This document shows, piece after piece, positions 11,301-23,300 of a stretch of DNA of 64,000 nt. Positions within the stretch are counted from its first letter, which is position 1, and each line of letters starts with the position of its first letter. Source of the stretch: Lagopus muta (Eukaryota > Chordata > Aves > Galliformes > Phasianidae); contig NC_064436.1 in the NCBI RefSeq assembly GCF_023343835.1, forward strand, positions 70,671,545-70,735,544, in the 5' to 3' direction. A program made the translations under genes and the position numbers. Below the pieces are notes generated by a model. It saw nothing but the letters and a program-made list of their open reading frames with translations, made no database searches and was not told the origin of the DNA.

Positions 11301-14300
11301 ATTCCAGGTGGGAGGGATGGAGAGACAACAAAAGCAGGGCTGGATCCCCATCCTACGTGGGATGGAGACACAACAATGAAGGATGGATACACAACAAGCA
11401 GGGCTGGATCCCCATCCCAGGTGGGAGGGATGGAGGGACAACAAGGAGGGATGGAGGGACAACAAGGAGGGATGGAGGCACAACAAGGAGGGATGGAGAG
11501 ACAACAAGGAGGGATGGAGGGACAACAAGGAGGGATGGAGGGACAACAAGGAGGGATGGAGGGACAACAAGGAGGGATGGAGGGACAACAAGCAGGGCTG
11601 GATCCCTGTCCCAGGTGGGAGGGATGGAGAGACAACAAAAGCAGGGCTGGATCCCCATCCTACGTGGGATGGAGACACAACAATGAAGGATGGATACACA
11701 ACAAGCAGGGCTGGATCCCCATCCCAGGTGGGAGGGATGGAGGGACAACAAGGAGGGATGGAGGCACAACAAGGAGGGATGGAGGCACAACAAGGAGGGA
11801 TGGAGGCACAACAAGGAGGGATGGAGGCACAACAAGGAAGGATGGAGGGACAACAAGGAGGGATGGAGGGACAACAAGGAGGGATGGAGGGACAACAAGG
11901 AGGGATGGAGGCAGAACAAGGAGGGATGGAGGCACAACAAGGAGGGATGGAGGGACAACAAGCAGGGCTGGATCCCTGTACCACATGGGATGGAGACACA
12001 ACAAGCAGGGCTGCATCCTCATCCCATGTGGGAGGGATGGAGGCACAACAAGGAGGGATGGAGAGACAACAAGGAGGGATGGAGGCACAACAAGGAGGGA
12101 TGGAGGCACAACAAGGAGGGATGGAGGGACAACAAGGAGGGATGGAGGGAGAACAAGGAGGGATGGAGGGACAACAAGGAAGGATGGAGGCACAACAAGG
12201 AGGGATGGAGGGACAACGAGGAGGGATGGAGGGACAACAAGGAGGGATGGAGACACAACAAGGAGGGATGGAGGGACAACAAGGAGGGATGGAGGCACAA
12301 CAAGGAGGGATGGAGGGAGAACAAGGAGGGATGGAGAGACAACAAGGAGGGATGGAGGGACAACAAGGAGGGATGGAGGGACAACAAGGAGGGATGGAGG
12401 GACAACAAGGAGGGATGGAGGGACAACAAGGAGGGATGGAGGCACAACAAGGAAGGATGGAGGGACAACAAGGAGGGCTGGATCCCTGTCCTACATGGGA
12501 GGGATGGAGGGAGGGATGGAGACACAACCAGCACCATCCATCAAACCAAGCAGATGCCCCCAATCTCAGCATCCCCCTGTAGGAGGTGCAGTGACCTCCT
12601 GACCGCCCTCCCTCCCACAGCCCCACGTTCCTACTTGCATTTCTTCCATGCAGGATTTGGAATTCTCTATTTCTTTGCTAAACTTTCTGTCCCTCCATCC
12701 AGTCCTGCGTTGAGTCCAACACAGGAAGCGGCAGAGCCCTGTTAGGGCAGGACTTCAAGGCCAAGGCAGAAGCACTGAGAGCTGAGCCATCAGCTCCGCG
12801 CTGTTCTTCACACCGAAACGGAGGCGGATAGAGGGAAACAGCTGAGCATGGAAGGGGAAGGTGGATGGAGCAGTTCTGATCTCCTGCACTGCAGAGCTGC
12901 TTATAAGAGCCTTCAACCTTCCTTGAATCATAGAATAGAATGACAGAATCATTCGGCTGCAGCTTGTGTCCGTTTCCCCTCGTCCTGTCTCCATGTACTG
13001 CTGAACAGAGCCTGGCCTCACCACCATGCCTGCACACCTCAGATATTCACAGCCCTGGATCAGCTCCCCTCTCAGCCTTCTTTTCTCCATGCTGAACAGA
13101 CCCATAGAGACACACTGGGACCCATAGAGACACACTGGGACCATAGAGACACGTTGGGACCCATAGAGACACAGTGGGACCCATAGAGACACATTGGGAC
13201 CCATTGGGACCCATTGGGACCCAGAGACATGCTGAGACCCATAGAGACACATTGGGACCCATAGAGACACAGTGGGACCCATAGAGACACATTGGGACCC
13301 ATAGAGACACATTGGGACCCATTGGGACCCATTGGGACCCATAGAGACATGTTGGGACCCATTGGGACCCATTGGGACCCATAGAGACACGTTGGGACCC
13401 ATAGAGACACATTGGGACACATTGGGACCCATAGAGACACATTGGGACCCATAGAGACACTGGGACCCATTGGGACCCATAGAGACACGTTGGGACCCAT
13501 AGAGACACGTTGGGACCCACAGAGACACGTTGGGACCCATAGAGACACATTGGGACCCATAGAGACACGTTGGGACCATAGAGACACACTGGGACCCATA
13601 GAGACATGTTGGGACCCAGAGACACGTTGGGACCCATTGGGACACGTTGAGACCCACAGAGACACGTTGGGACCCATAGAGACACGTTGAGACCCATTGG
13701 GACCCATAGAGACACACTGGGACCCATAGAGACACGTTGGGACCCATTGGGACCCATAGAGACACGTTGAGACCCATAGAGACACATTGAGACCCATAGA
13801 GACACAGTGGGACCCATAGAGACACAGTGGGACCCATAGAGACCCATTGGGACCCATAGAGACACGTTGGGACCCATAGAGACCCATAGAGACCCATAGA
13901 GACACGTTGGGACCCACAGAGACACGTTGAGACCCATAGAGACACATTGGGACCCATAGAGACACGTTGAGACCCATAGAGACATGTTGGGACCATAGAG
14001 ACACGTTGGGACCCATAGAGACACGTTGGGACCCATTGGGACCCATAGAGACACATTCGGATCCATAGAGACACGTTGGGACCCATAGAGACCCGTCGGG
14101 ATCCATAGAGACACGTTGGGACCCATAGAGACCCGTTGGGACCCATAGAGACACACATCTCTCCATAGCAGAGATGCTCCAGGCCGCTCTCCATCTTGCT
14201 GCCCTGCGCTGGACTCTTCCCAACAGCTCCCCGTCCTTTTTAGAACCATGGAATCACACAGGTTGTTACAGAGCTCCAAGCTCCCCCAGTCCAACCGTTC

Positions 14301-17300
14301 CCCCATGGCCAACAGCTCCCACTGAAGCCCGGCCCTCAGCACAGCACCCAGCCTTGCCTTCAACACCCCCAGGCTCGCTGCCTCCCCCACCTCCCTGGGC
14401 ATCCATTGCAGTGCTGCCCACCTTGCTGACCAGCAATTCTTCCTCACGCCCAGCCTCAATCTCCCCTGCCGCAGCTTGAAGCCGTTCCCTCTGCTCCTAT
14501 CGCTGATGGCACGAGAGCAGAGGCCGCCCCCCAGCTCCCTGCAGCAGCCATAGAGAGCAGTGAGCTCTGCCCTCAGCTCCTCTTCTCACACTGAACATTC
14601 CCAGCTCCTTCAGCCTCTCCTGATGTGCTCCAGCCACCCGCTCTTCTTGCACATCACAGATGTGAATCTCAGGTGGTGTCCAGGCTCTCAGGACCCCCAG
14701 GTGGAGTTCAGCCCCCCCAGCCCTCACCTCCTGCTTGCTGCTGCTGCTGCTGCCGCTGCTTTTGGCCGTTCTGGTGCTGCCTCCGATGGAAACCTGCAGG
14801 GCGAGAAGGGAATCCACGTGAAATCGGTGGCAATAACCACAAACCACGAGCAGGAGATAAACTTCCACATTCATTGCAAGGAAATTCCGCTGTTTGTTTC
14901 TGTTTTGCTTTTTCAAGCTGGCCAGGTTTTGCTGCTTCTGGCCACGTCCTGGCAAACGGAGCTCAGCATGCAGCCCAGCTCAGCCACAGCTCAGCCACCT
15001 CCTCCAGCAGCCCGGCTCTGCGCAGGGCTCAGCGCAGCCAACGCGGCTCACAGGAGGACGAGGATCCGCAGGCAGAACCATCAGACGACACGCGGTGCAG
15101 ACCTGCACCTTCCTGCTATGAATCACAGCATCACAGAATGGCCAGGGCTGGAAGGGACCCCAAGGATCACGAAGCTCCAACCCCCTGCTGCATGCAGGGC
15201 CACCAACCTCCACGTTTAATGCTGAACCAGGCTGCCCAGGGCCCCATCCAACCTGGCCTTGAACACCTCCAAGGACGGGGCATCACAGCCTCTCTGGCAG
15301 CTGTTCCAGCCCCTCACCGCTCTCTGGGTAAAGAATTTCCCCCTGATGTCCGACCTCAATCTCCCCTCCCTCAATTTCAAGCCATTTCCCCTCATTCTAC
15401 ACACATCAACCCTTTCACAGAGTTGATTCCCCTCCCCTCTGCAGGCTCCCTTTAGGTATTGAAAGGCTGCACTGAGGTCACCCTGCAGCTTCTCTCCTCC
15501 ATGCTGAACAGCCCAGCTCCCTCAGCCTGTCCTCACAGTGGAGCTGCTGCAGCCCCTGCTCATCTTTGTGGCCCCTCTCCAACAGCCCCCTGTCTTTCTT
15601 GTACTGGAGGCTCCACACTTGGATGCAGTGCTGCAGATGGGGCCTCCCAGGAGCAGAGCAGAGGGGGACCATCACCTCCCTGTCCCTGCTGCCGCCCCTC
15701 TGCTGATGGAGCCCAGGATCCCATTTGCTTTCCGAGCTGCAGGAGCTGCACTGCTGCCTCATAGCAAGTTTTTCATCTATCAGGACCTCTCCACAGGGCT
15801 GCTTTCAAGGGCTGCTCCATCCAGCCTGTCCTGTTTCAAACCTGGGCCACATTTCGCCCCCGTTTTGGCTCCCATGCGACTCCAAGGCGGCCGCTGGCCC
15901 AAAGCAGAGCAAGGATGGGGAAGGGGAACGCAGCCCCACCGGCCCACGCTGCACACAAGCCAGAAGCACCCAGTCAGCCAGCAGCCCTCGTGCCCTGCTC
16001 ACCTTAGTGCTGCCGTCTCTCCTCATGCTGGACGATCTGCTCTCCCCCTGCTGGGATGGCTTGGAGCCGGGCCTGGGCTCCACATGGGAGTCCTTCTCCT
16101 GCTGGGACGCATTCCTCCCATTGCCGCCCTTCGCAGAGCTGCTCGGCTGAGTCGTGCCGGCTCTGGGCTGGCCTTCCTCCTTCCACGCTGCCTTCTTCTG
16201 CCCCGCTGCTGCTCCCTGGGGCCTGGCTTTGGAGGAAGCTGCCTGCTCCTCTCCTTTGCACAGGTTTGCAGGTTTGCTTCTGTGCACCGCAGCCCCCGGC
16301 GTCAACGCATCAGGAACAGACGCCTTCAGGATGGCTTTAGGAGCGGATGAAGGCTCCTGGATGGACGAGGAGGAGTTGGACGCGGCAGCTTTGCCAGCTT
16401 CTTTTGTTTTTGCTGCCCTCGTCTCCTTGCTTTGAGGCCCTTTGCTGCAACTTCCCTTCTTTTCCTTCCCGTTCCTACCGGCGTTTTCCACCGCAGCCCC
16501 AACCTCAGCCTCGCACCGCTCGCGTTTCTTCTCCACCTCTGCTGCACCCTTCAGCCTGCAGCCCTGCTCCCCAGCAGCCCCTTCTGCTCTCACCTCCACG
16601 TCCATTCCGGCCCCATCTCCAGCCATCATCCCCCCCGCTGCCGCCCCATCCTCAGGCTCAGGATTCAGCCCTGCTGTCGGAGCCCCCTGCTTTTCACGGT
16701 CCGTTTGCTCATCAACGCTTGTCTTTTTGCCACAAGGGCCCATCTGGGCAGGCCCAGCAGCAGGCACTGCTTTGGGGTCGGCCCCCGACGTCCTCCCTGC
16801 TGCCAGCGGTGCAGCAGCCCTGCCTGCTTCTGCTCCTGGCTGCTCCAGCCCTGCAGCTCCCAGCTCCTCTCCCTTCTGCACCATGGATCCGACTGCGTGC
16901 ACAGGGAGCTTTGAGGCAGCGCCGTCTGCAATCACCTCCTCTTTCCCCATGCTGGGAGGAGGCAGCAGCTTCTCTTCTGCCTTCACTGCGGGTAACTGGG
17001 CCCCAGCTGCTCCCATGGGTGCACCAGTGAGTTCAGCCCCTGCCTCCCCGCTGCTTTGTTCTGCCAGCCCTGCACCAGGATCCCTCTGTGCTCCTTCAGG
17101 ATGTGGCTCCGAAGGCTCCGTCTTCACCGCTGGCAGCTCATCCTCCACAGCAGGGATGGAGTCGGGTTCTTTCTTCACGGCGCTGGGCTCCACTGCGGGA
17201 TGAGCAGCTGCCGTCTGCACGGCTCCCGATCCCTCTGTGGATTTCTTCAAGCCAGAGCTGAATGCAAACGAACAAACAGGAAAAAACAACACAGAAGTGA

Positions 17301-20300
17301 TCAAACTATGGGGAGAAACCCCCAGTTAGCAGTAAGTCCTGGTGAGCCGCGTCCTGCCGCGTTTGGAAGTCGCACCGAGGGGTGTTAAAGCAAATAAAAC
17401 ACGGAGGAAGATGGCTGGTCAGTTCTATGTGAGCCCTGCAGCCAAACCAAACCAAACCCTGCAGCCAAACCAAACCAAACCCTGCAGCCAAACCAAACCC
17501 TGCAGCCAAACCAAACCCTGCAGCCAAACCAAACCCTGCAGCCAAACCCTGCAGCCAAACCCTTTCCATGTCCCCACGACTCGGAGCCCCCAGGCCGCTC
17601 TCACACCCTGTGCCCCATCTCTGTGCTGCTCTGCACCCATCCAGCAGCTCGAGGCCCTGCTGCAGGCCCAGCTACAGCCAACAACCTGCTGCTGTTGATT
17701 CGGCAGCTCAGAGGACAGCACAAATCCTGTGCTGTTTGAGGGCTGTCTACGACTGGGTGAGCAGGCTGCAAGGTGAGGAAGGGCTGCTGATGCAGTCTGC
17801 ATCAGCATGGGATGAGATGGGATGAGATGGGATGGGATGGGATGGGATGAGATGGGATGAGATGGGATGAGATGGGATGAGATGGGATGAGATGGGATGA
17901 GATGGGATGAGATGAGATGAGATGAGATGAGATGAGATGAGATGAGATGAGATGAGATGAGATGAGATGAGATGAGATGGATGCCCTGAGAGAAGCGTGG
18001 TGGGGAGAGGTGCAGGGAGAGCCCATAGAGCAGCAGTGGGGGAGCTGGGCTGCAGGCAGTGTGCAGTGTGCAGGCAGTGTCCTGTGTAATATCCTCATTG
18101 ATGACCTATGAGGGCAGGGAGGGCAGCCTCATAAGTGTGCAGGTGACAGCAAGCTGGGAGGTGGTGTGGATGTGCCTCAGGGCAGGGAGGCCCTGCACCT
18201 CTCCCCTGCTTCTCACAGGGCATCCATGTCATCTCATGTCATCTCATGTCATCTCATGTCATCTCATGTCATCTCATGTCATCCCATCTCATCCCATCTC
18301 ATCCCATCTCATCCCATCTCATCTAATCCCATCCCCATCCCATCTCATCTCATCTCATCTCATCCCATGTCATCCCATCCCATCCCATCCCATCCCATCC
18401 CATCCCATCCCATCTCATCCCATCTCATCCCATCTCATCTCATCTCATCTCATCTCATCCCATGTCATCCCATCCCATCCCATCCCATCCCATCCCATCT
18501 CATCCCATCCCATCCCATCCCATCCCATCCAGGCCATTCAGGACAACCACCACCTGCAAAGCTCACCTTCCTCTGCTCGCCTCCTCCTTCTTCACTTCTT
18601 TTTTCACAGCTTCAGGCTGAAAAGTAAAAGTCAAAGTAAAAACCAGCGCAGTGGAGCAGCCACAGCCCCAGCCCTCGCTGCTCCACAACCCAGAGCGCAG
18701 GAGGTGCTGCTGAACATAGAAACATAGAGAATCACGCAGGTTGTTACAGAGCTCCAAGCTCCCCCAGTCCAACCGTTCCCCCATGGCCAACAGCTCCCAC
18801 TGAAGCCCGGCCCTCAGCACAGCACCCAGCCTTGCCTTCAACACCCCCAGGCTCGCTGCCTCCCCCACCTCCCTGGGCATCCATTGCAGTGCTGCCCACC
18901 TTGCTGACCAGCAATTCTTCCTCACGCCCAGCCTCAATCTCCCCTGCCGCAGCTTGAAGCCGTTCCCTCTGCTCCTATCGCTGATGGCACCAGAGCAGAG
19001 GCCGCCCCCCAGCTCCCTGCAGCAGCCATAGAGAGCAGTGAGCTCTGCCCTCAGCTCCTCTTCTCACACTGAACATTCCCAGCTCCTTCAGCCTCTCCTC
19101 AGCCCTGTGCTCCAGACCCCTCACCATTTCCCTGCCCTCCTTTCAACACGTTCCAGGCCCTCCATGTCTTCCCTGCAGTGAGGGGCCCAAAACTGCACCC
19201 AGCACTCGAGGTGCGGCCTCACTGATGCCAACAGGAGCAGCACATCGCTGTGCTTTTACTGCCTCACCTTCTGAGGTGGCTCTGGGCAGAAGATGGGCTT
19301 TCAAACTTGCTGCCTCTGTTTCCTGCCATGCAGAGCTAGCTAAAACAAATAGCTTTGGAAAGCATACCAGTACCCAGCACAGCTCTGCAGCCGCCTGCTT
19401 GTAGCACAAGGCTGAGTGATGGTGAGAAAAGCACTGAGATTTCTTTCCTAACAGCGTTCTGCAGGCTGTGCCACTGCCTGCTGAGCTCCAACCACACAGA
19501 TGGGCATCACAGCACGGCCTGGGTTGCACAGGAGCACAGCTCTCATCTCATCCAAGCCCTGCTGTGTGCAGGTCACCAACCAGCAGCCCAGGCTGCCCAG
19601 AGCCACATCCAGCCTGGCCTCCAATGCCTGCAGGGCTGGGGCATCACAGCCTCCTTGGGCAGCCTGTAACAGTGCATCACTGCCCTGTGTGTGAAATAAA
19701 GCATCACTGCTGTGTTTACAGAGAGAAATTCATTCATTGGAGGAACTGAACCACAGGCGATGCTGACAGAGCAACCGAGCCTTGAAGCCAAGGGAGCAAA
19801 CGTAGCCAAACTGCTGGAAGACAAATCAAGCAGCAGCGCAGCTCCTCCATTCCTTGCAGCCATTGCTCCCTTTCTAAGCTGCATGAAGGAGGTGCTTTCC
19901 TGCTCTCTTCCCCTCTCCCCTCATCCTTCCTTAAGGAATATTGCATCGATCAAAGAGACCCAACAAATGTTTGTGGAACAGAGACAGGCAGGCAGCCAAG
20001 CCTGCAGCGCTGCGTCCTTAACAGGGGCTCTGACCCAGCTCCCCCATCATCCCACAAATGCTTGGTGCCAAACCAACCACAGACTGCTGGTAGGGCAAAG
20101 GCTGCTCTGTGCCACCATAAGGTCATAAGGAGAGAAGGCAGCTTACGTCGGCCTGCTGCCGGCCGGGGGACAGGGCGCAGGTCAGCGTGTGCTCCCCCAT
20201 GGTGTACGAGTACTGGTTGAGGAAGCAGAACATGGACCTGGCAGCCTTGGGACTCTCCAGCTGCAGGATTGCCTGGAACAAAGGAAGCCGGCTTCAAATG

Positions 20301-23300
20301 GAGCTCTTTGCTCTTATTCCTGTAGTGCAGGGCAAGCTGAAGGGCATGGCTGTGAAAATCAGTCAGCAATGCAGCCTGCACTCGCACTGCAGACCCATCA
20401 CCTCCTCACCCTGCGACCCGCAGAGCTTTGCAGCTCTATCGTGAAATATCTGAGCAATAAAAGAAGCAGCCAGCAGCCATGATGACCTTCCTGCATCCGT
20501 CATCAGCCAAGCATTGCTGGCACCCCGTGTTTTTGCTGTGTGGTGCTGCTGCAGGGCACAGAGAAGCGCTCACCTTGTTCCTGTTCTTCAGCACAACGTA
20601 GTGATCGACCTTCCCGAAGCGCAGCCCCACACAAACCACCTCGAATTCTCTGTACCCTTCCTCTGGTAAGTTGCCCAGGTGCACAAAGTGCTGCTGCAGC
20701 GTCTCAGCGTTCACCTAAAGGCCAGGGAAGGGCTGCCTCAACCTCAGCACTGCTGCAGGGCCAGGAGAGGAGGGCAGCGTGGAAAGCATCCATCGCTCAG
20801 CACTACAGCCAGCGTTTGCCCCTTCAGTTGGCCCATGGAAGCACACAGAAATGTTTCATTCCACAGCAGTCTGAGACATGTGGGCCAGCTCCCATTTTAG
20901 CCTGCAGGAAGCTGAGTTTCCCCCAGGGCTCGGGGCTGGGGCCCATCCTGTGTAATATCCTCATTGATGACCTATGAGGGCAGCCTCATAAGTGTGCAGG
21001 TGACAGCGAGCTGGGAGGTGGCGTGGATGTGCGTGAGGGCAGGGAGGCCCTGCACAGGGATGTGGATCAGCTGCAGCACTGGGCCGAGGTGAACGGGATG
21101 AGGTTCAACAAGGCCAGGTGCCGAGTCCTGTTTTGGGCACAGCAACCCCATGCAGCGCCGTGGGCTGGGGATGAGCGGCTGTGAGTGTGGAGAGCAAAGG
21201 GAGCTGGGGCTGTTGGTTGGTGCTGGGCTGAAGGCGAGCCCACAGGGCGCCCAGGTGGCCAAGAGGGCCAGCGGCAGCCTGGGCTGCATGAGGAATGGGC
21301 AGCAGAGCAGGGAGGGGAGCATCCCCTGCACTCAGCTGTGGGGAGGCCGCACCTCGAGGGCTGGCTTCAGTTTGGGGCTCCTGAGTGCAGGAAAGATGTT
21401 GAGGCCCTGCAGCGTGCAGAGAAGGGCAGCGAAATGGGGAGGGGTGCGGAGCACAGGGCTGCTGAGGAGCTGAGGGAGCTGGGAGGGTGGAGGGGGAGAA
21501 GAGGAGCTCAGGGGAGACCTGGCTGCACTCTGCCACCTCCTGAAGGGAGGCCGTGATGTCAAAGGGCCTGGCCTCTTGTCCCATGCAAATAGTAGGAGCT
21601 GAGGAAACGGCCAGCAGTTGTAGCAGAGGAGCTTTGGGTCGGACAGGAGGCAGAACTGCTTCTCTCAGGGCTCAGGCCCTGCAATGGCTGCCCAGGAGGT
21701 GGGGGAGGCGCCTGGCTGAGGAGCTGCGTGCTGTGCTTTGGTGCTGGTGCTGCTGATAGCAATGGGACGGGGGTTGGACTGCGTGATTTATGGGTGGCTT
21801 CCAAGCTCGTGGTTCTATGATCCTATGATCCTATGAATGCAGCTTTACAGCTGGACTGGCAGCAGCTCACCTTAGGGTCGGAGTCTTTGATGATGGCAGT
21901 GAATATCGCTTCCTGGAAGGGGAGGATGGAAAAGCTGTAAGGTTTGAACTGCAAAACACAGCTTCAGCAGCAGCAGGCAGCAGCCACACAGCGTGATGTT
22001 AATGCCACCTGCCTGCTTAATTAATAGCATGAGCATAACGTGCATCTGTGACACCTATCAGTTGTGTTCATATCAGGACATGGGCACCAAAAAGACACTG
22101 AACAGCGCCCAGCACCCGGCACCCAGCACCCAGCACCCAGCACCCAGCACCCAGCACCCAGCACCCAGCACCCAGCACCCAGCACCCAGCACCCAGCGCC
22201 CCAGCACCCAGCACCCGGCACCCAGCACCCGGCACCCATCATCCAGCACCCAGCACCCAGCACCCAGCGCCCAGCACCCAGCGCCCCAGCGCCCAGCACC
22301 CAGCACCCGGCACCCATCATCCAGCACCCAGCACCCGGCACCCGGCTCCCGGCACCCAGCACCCAGCGCCCAGCACCCAGCGCCCCAGCACCCCAGCACC
22401 CCAGCACCCCAGCACCCAGCACCCAGCACCCAGCACCCAGCACCCATCATCCAGCACCCATCATCCAGCACCCATCATCCAGCACCCAGCATCCCGGCAC
22501 CCAGCATCCCGGCACCCAGCATCCCAGCACCCAGCATCCAGCACCCAGCGCCCAGCACCCAGCACCCAGCACCCGGCACCCTGCACCTCAGCACCCAGCA
22601 TCCCAGCACCCAGCACCAGGCACCCAGCACCCGGCATCCAGCGCCCAGCAACCAGCGCCCAGCAACCAGCGCCCAGCAACCAGCACCCGGCACCCCAGCA
22701 CCCCAGCACCCCAGCACCCAGCACCCAGCACCCAGCACCCAGCACCCAGCGCCCATCATCCAGCACCTGGCACCTGGCGCCCAGCACCCAGCACCCAGCA
22801 TCCCGGCACCCAGCACCCAGCACCCAGCATCCAGCACCCAGCACCCCAGCACCCAGCACCCAGCACCCGGCACCCAGCACCCAGCACCCGGCACCCAGCA
22901 CCCAGCACCCAGCACCCAGCATCCAGCACCCAGCACCCAGCGCCCAGCGCCCAGCGCCCAGCATCCCAGCTTCCAGCACCCAGCACCCGGCACCCAGCAC
23001 CCAGCACCCCAGCACCCGGCACCCGGCACCCAGCACCCAGCATCCCAGCACCCAGAACCAGGCACCCAGCACCCGGCATCCAGCGCCCAGCAACCAGCGC
23101 CCAGCACCCAGCACCCGGCACCCCAGCACCCCAGCACCCCAGCACCCCAGCACCCAGCACCCAGCACCCATCATCCAGCACCCATCATCCAGCACCCATC
23201 ATCCAGCACCCAGCACCCATCATCCAGCACCCAGCACCCAGCACCCGGCATCCAGCACCCAGCACCCAGCACCCGGCACCCAGCATCCAGCGTCCAGCAC

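Noticed and set aside
10947-12745. Long frames of RDGGTTR / EGWRDNK repeats
   Set aside because: 20-bp minisatellite inside a ZNF638 intron; open in several frames on both strands.
18225-18532. Possible CRISPR-like or telomeric array
   Set aside because: Pure pentanucleotide microsatellite with no spacers and no TTAGGG unit.
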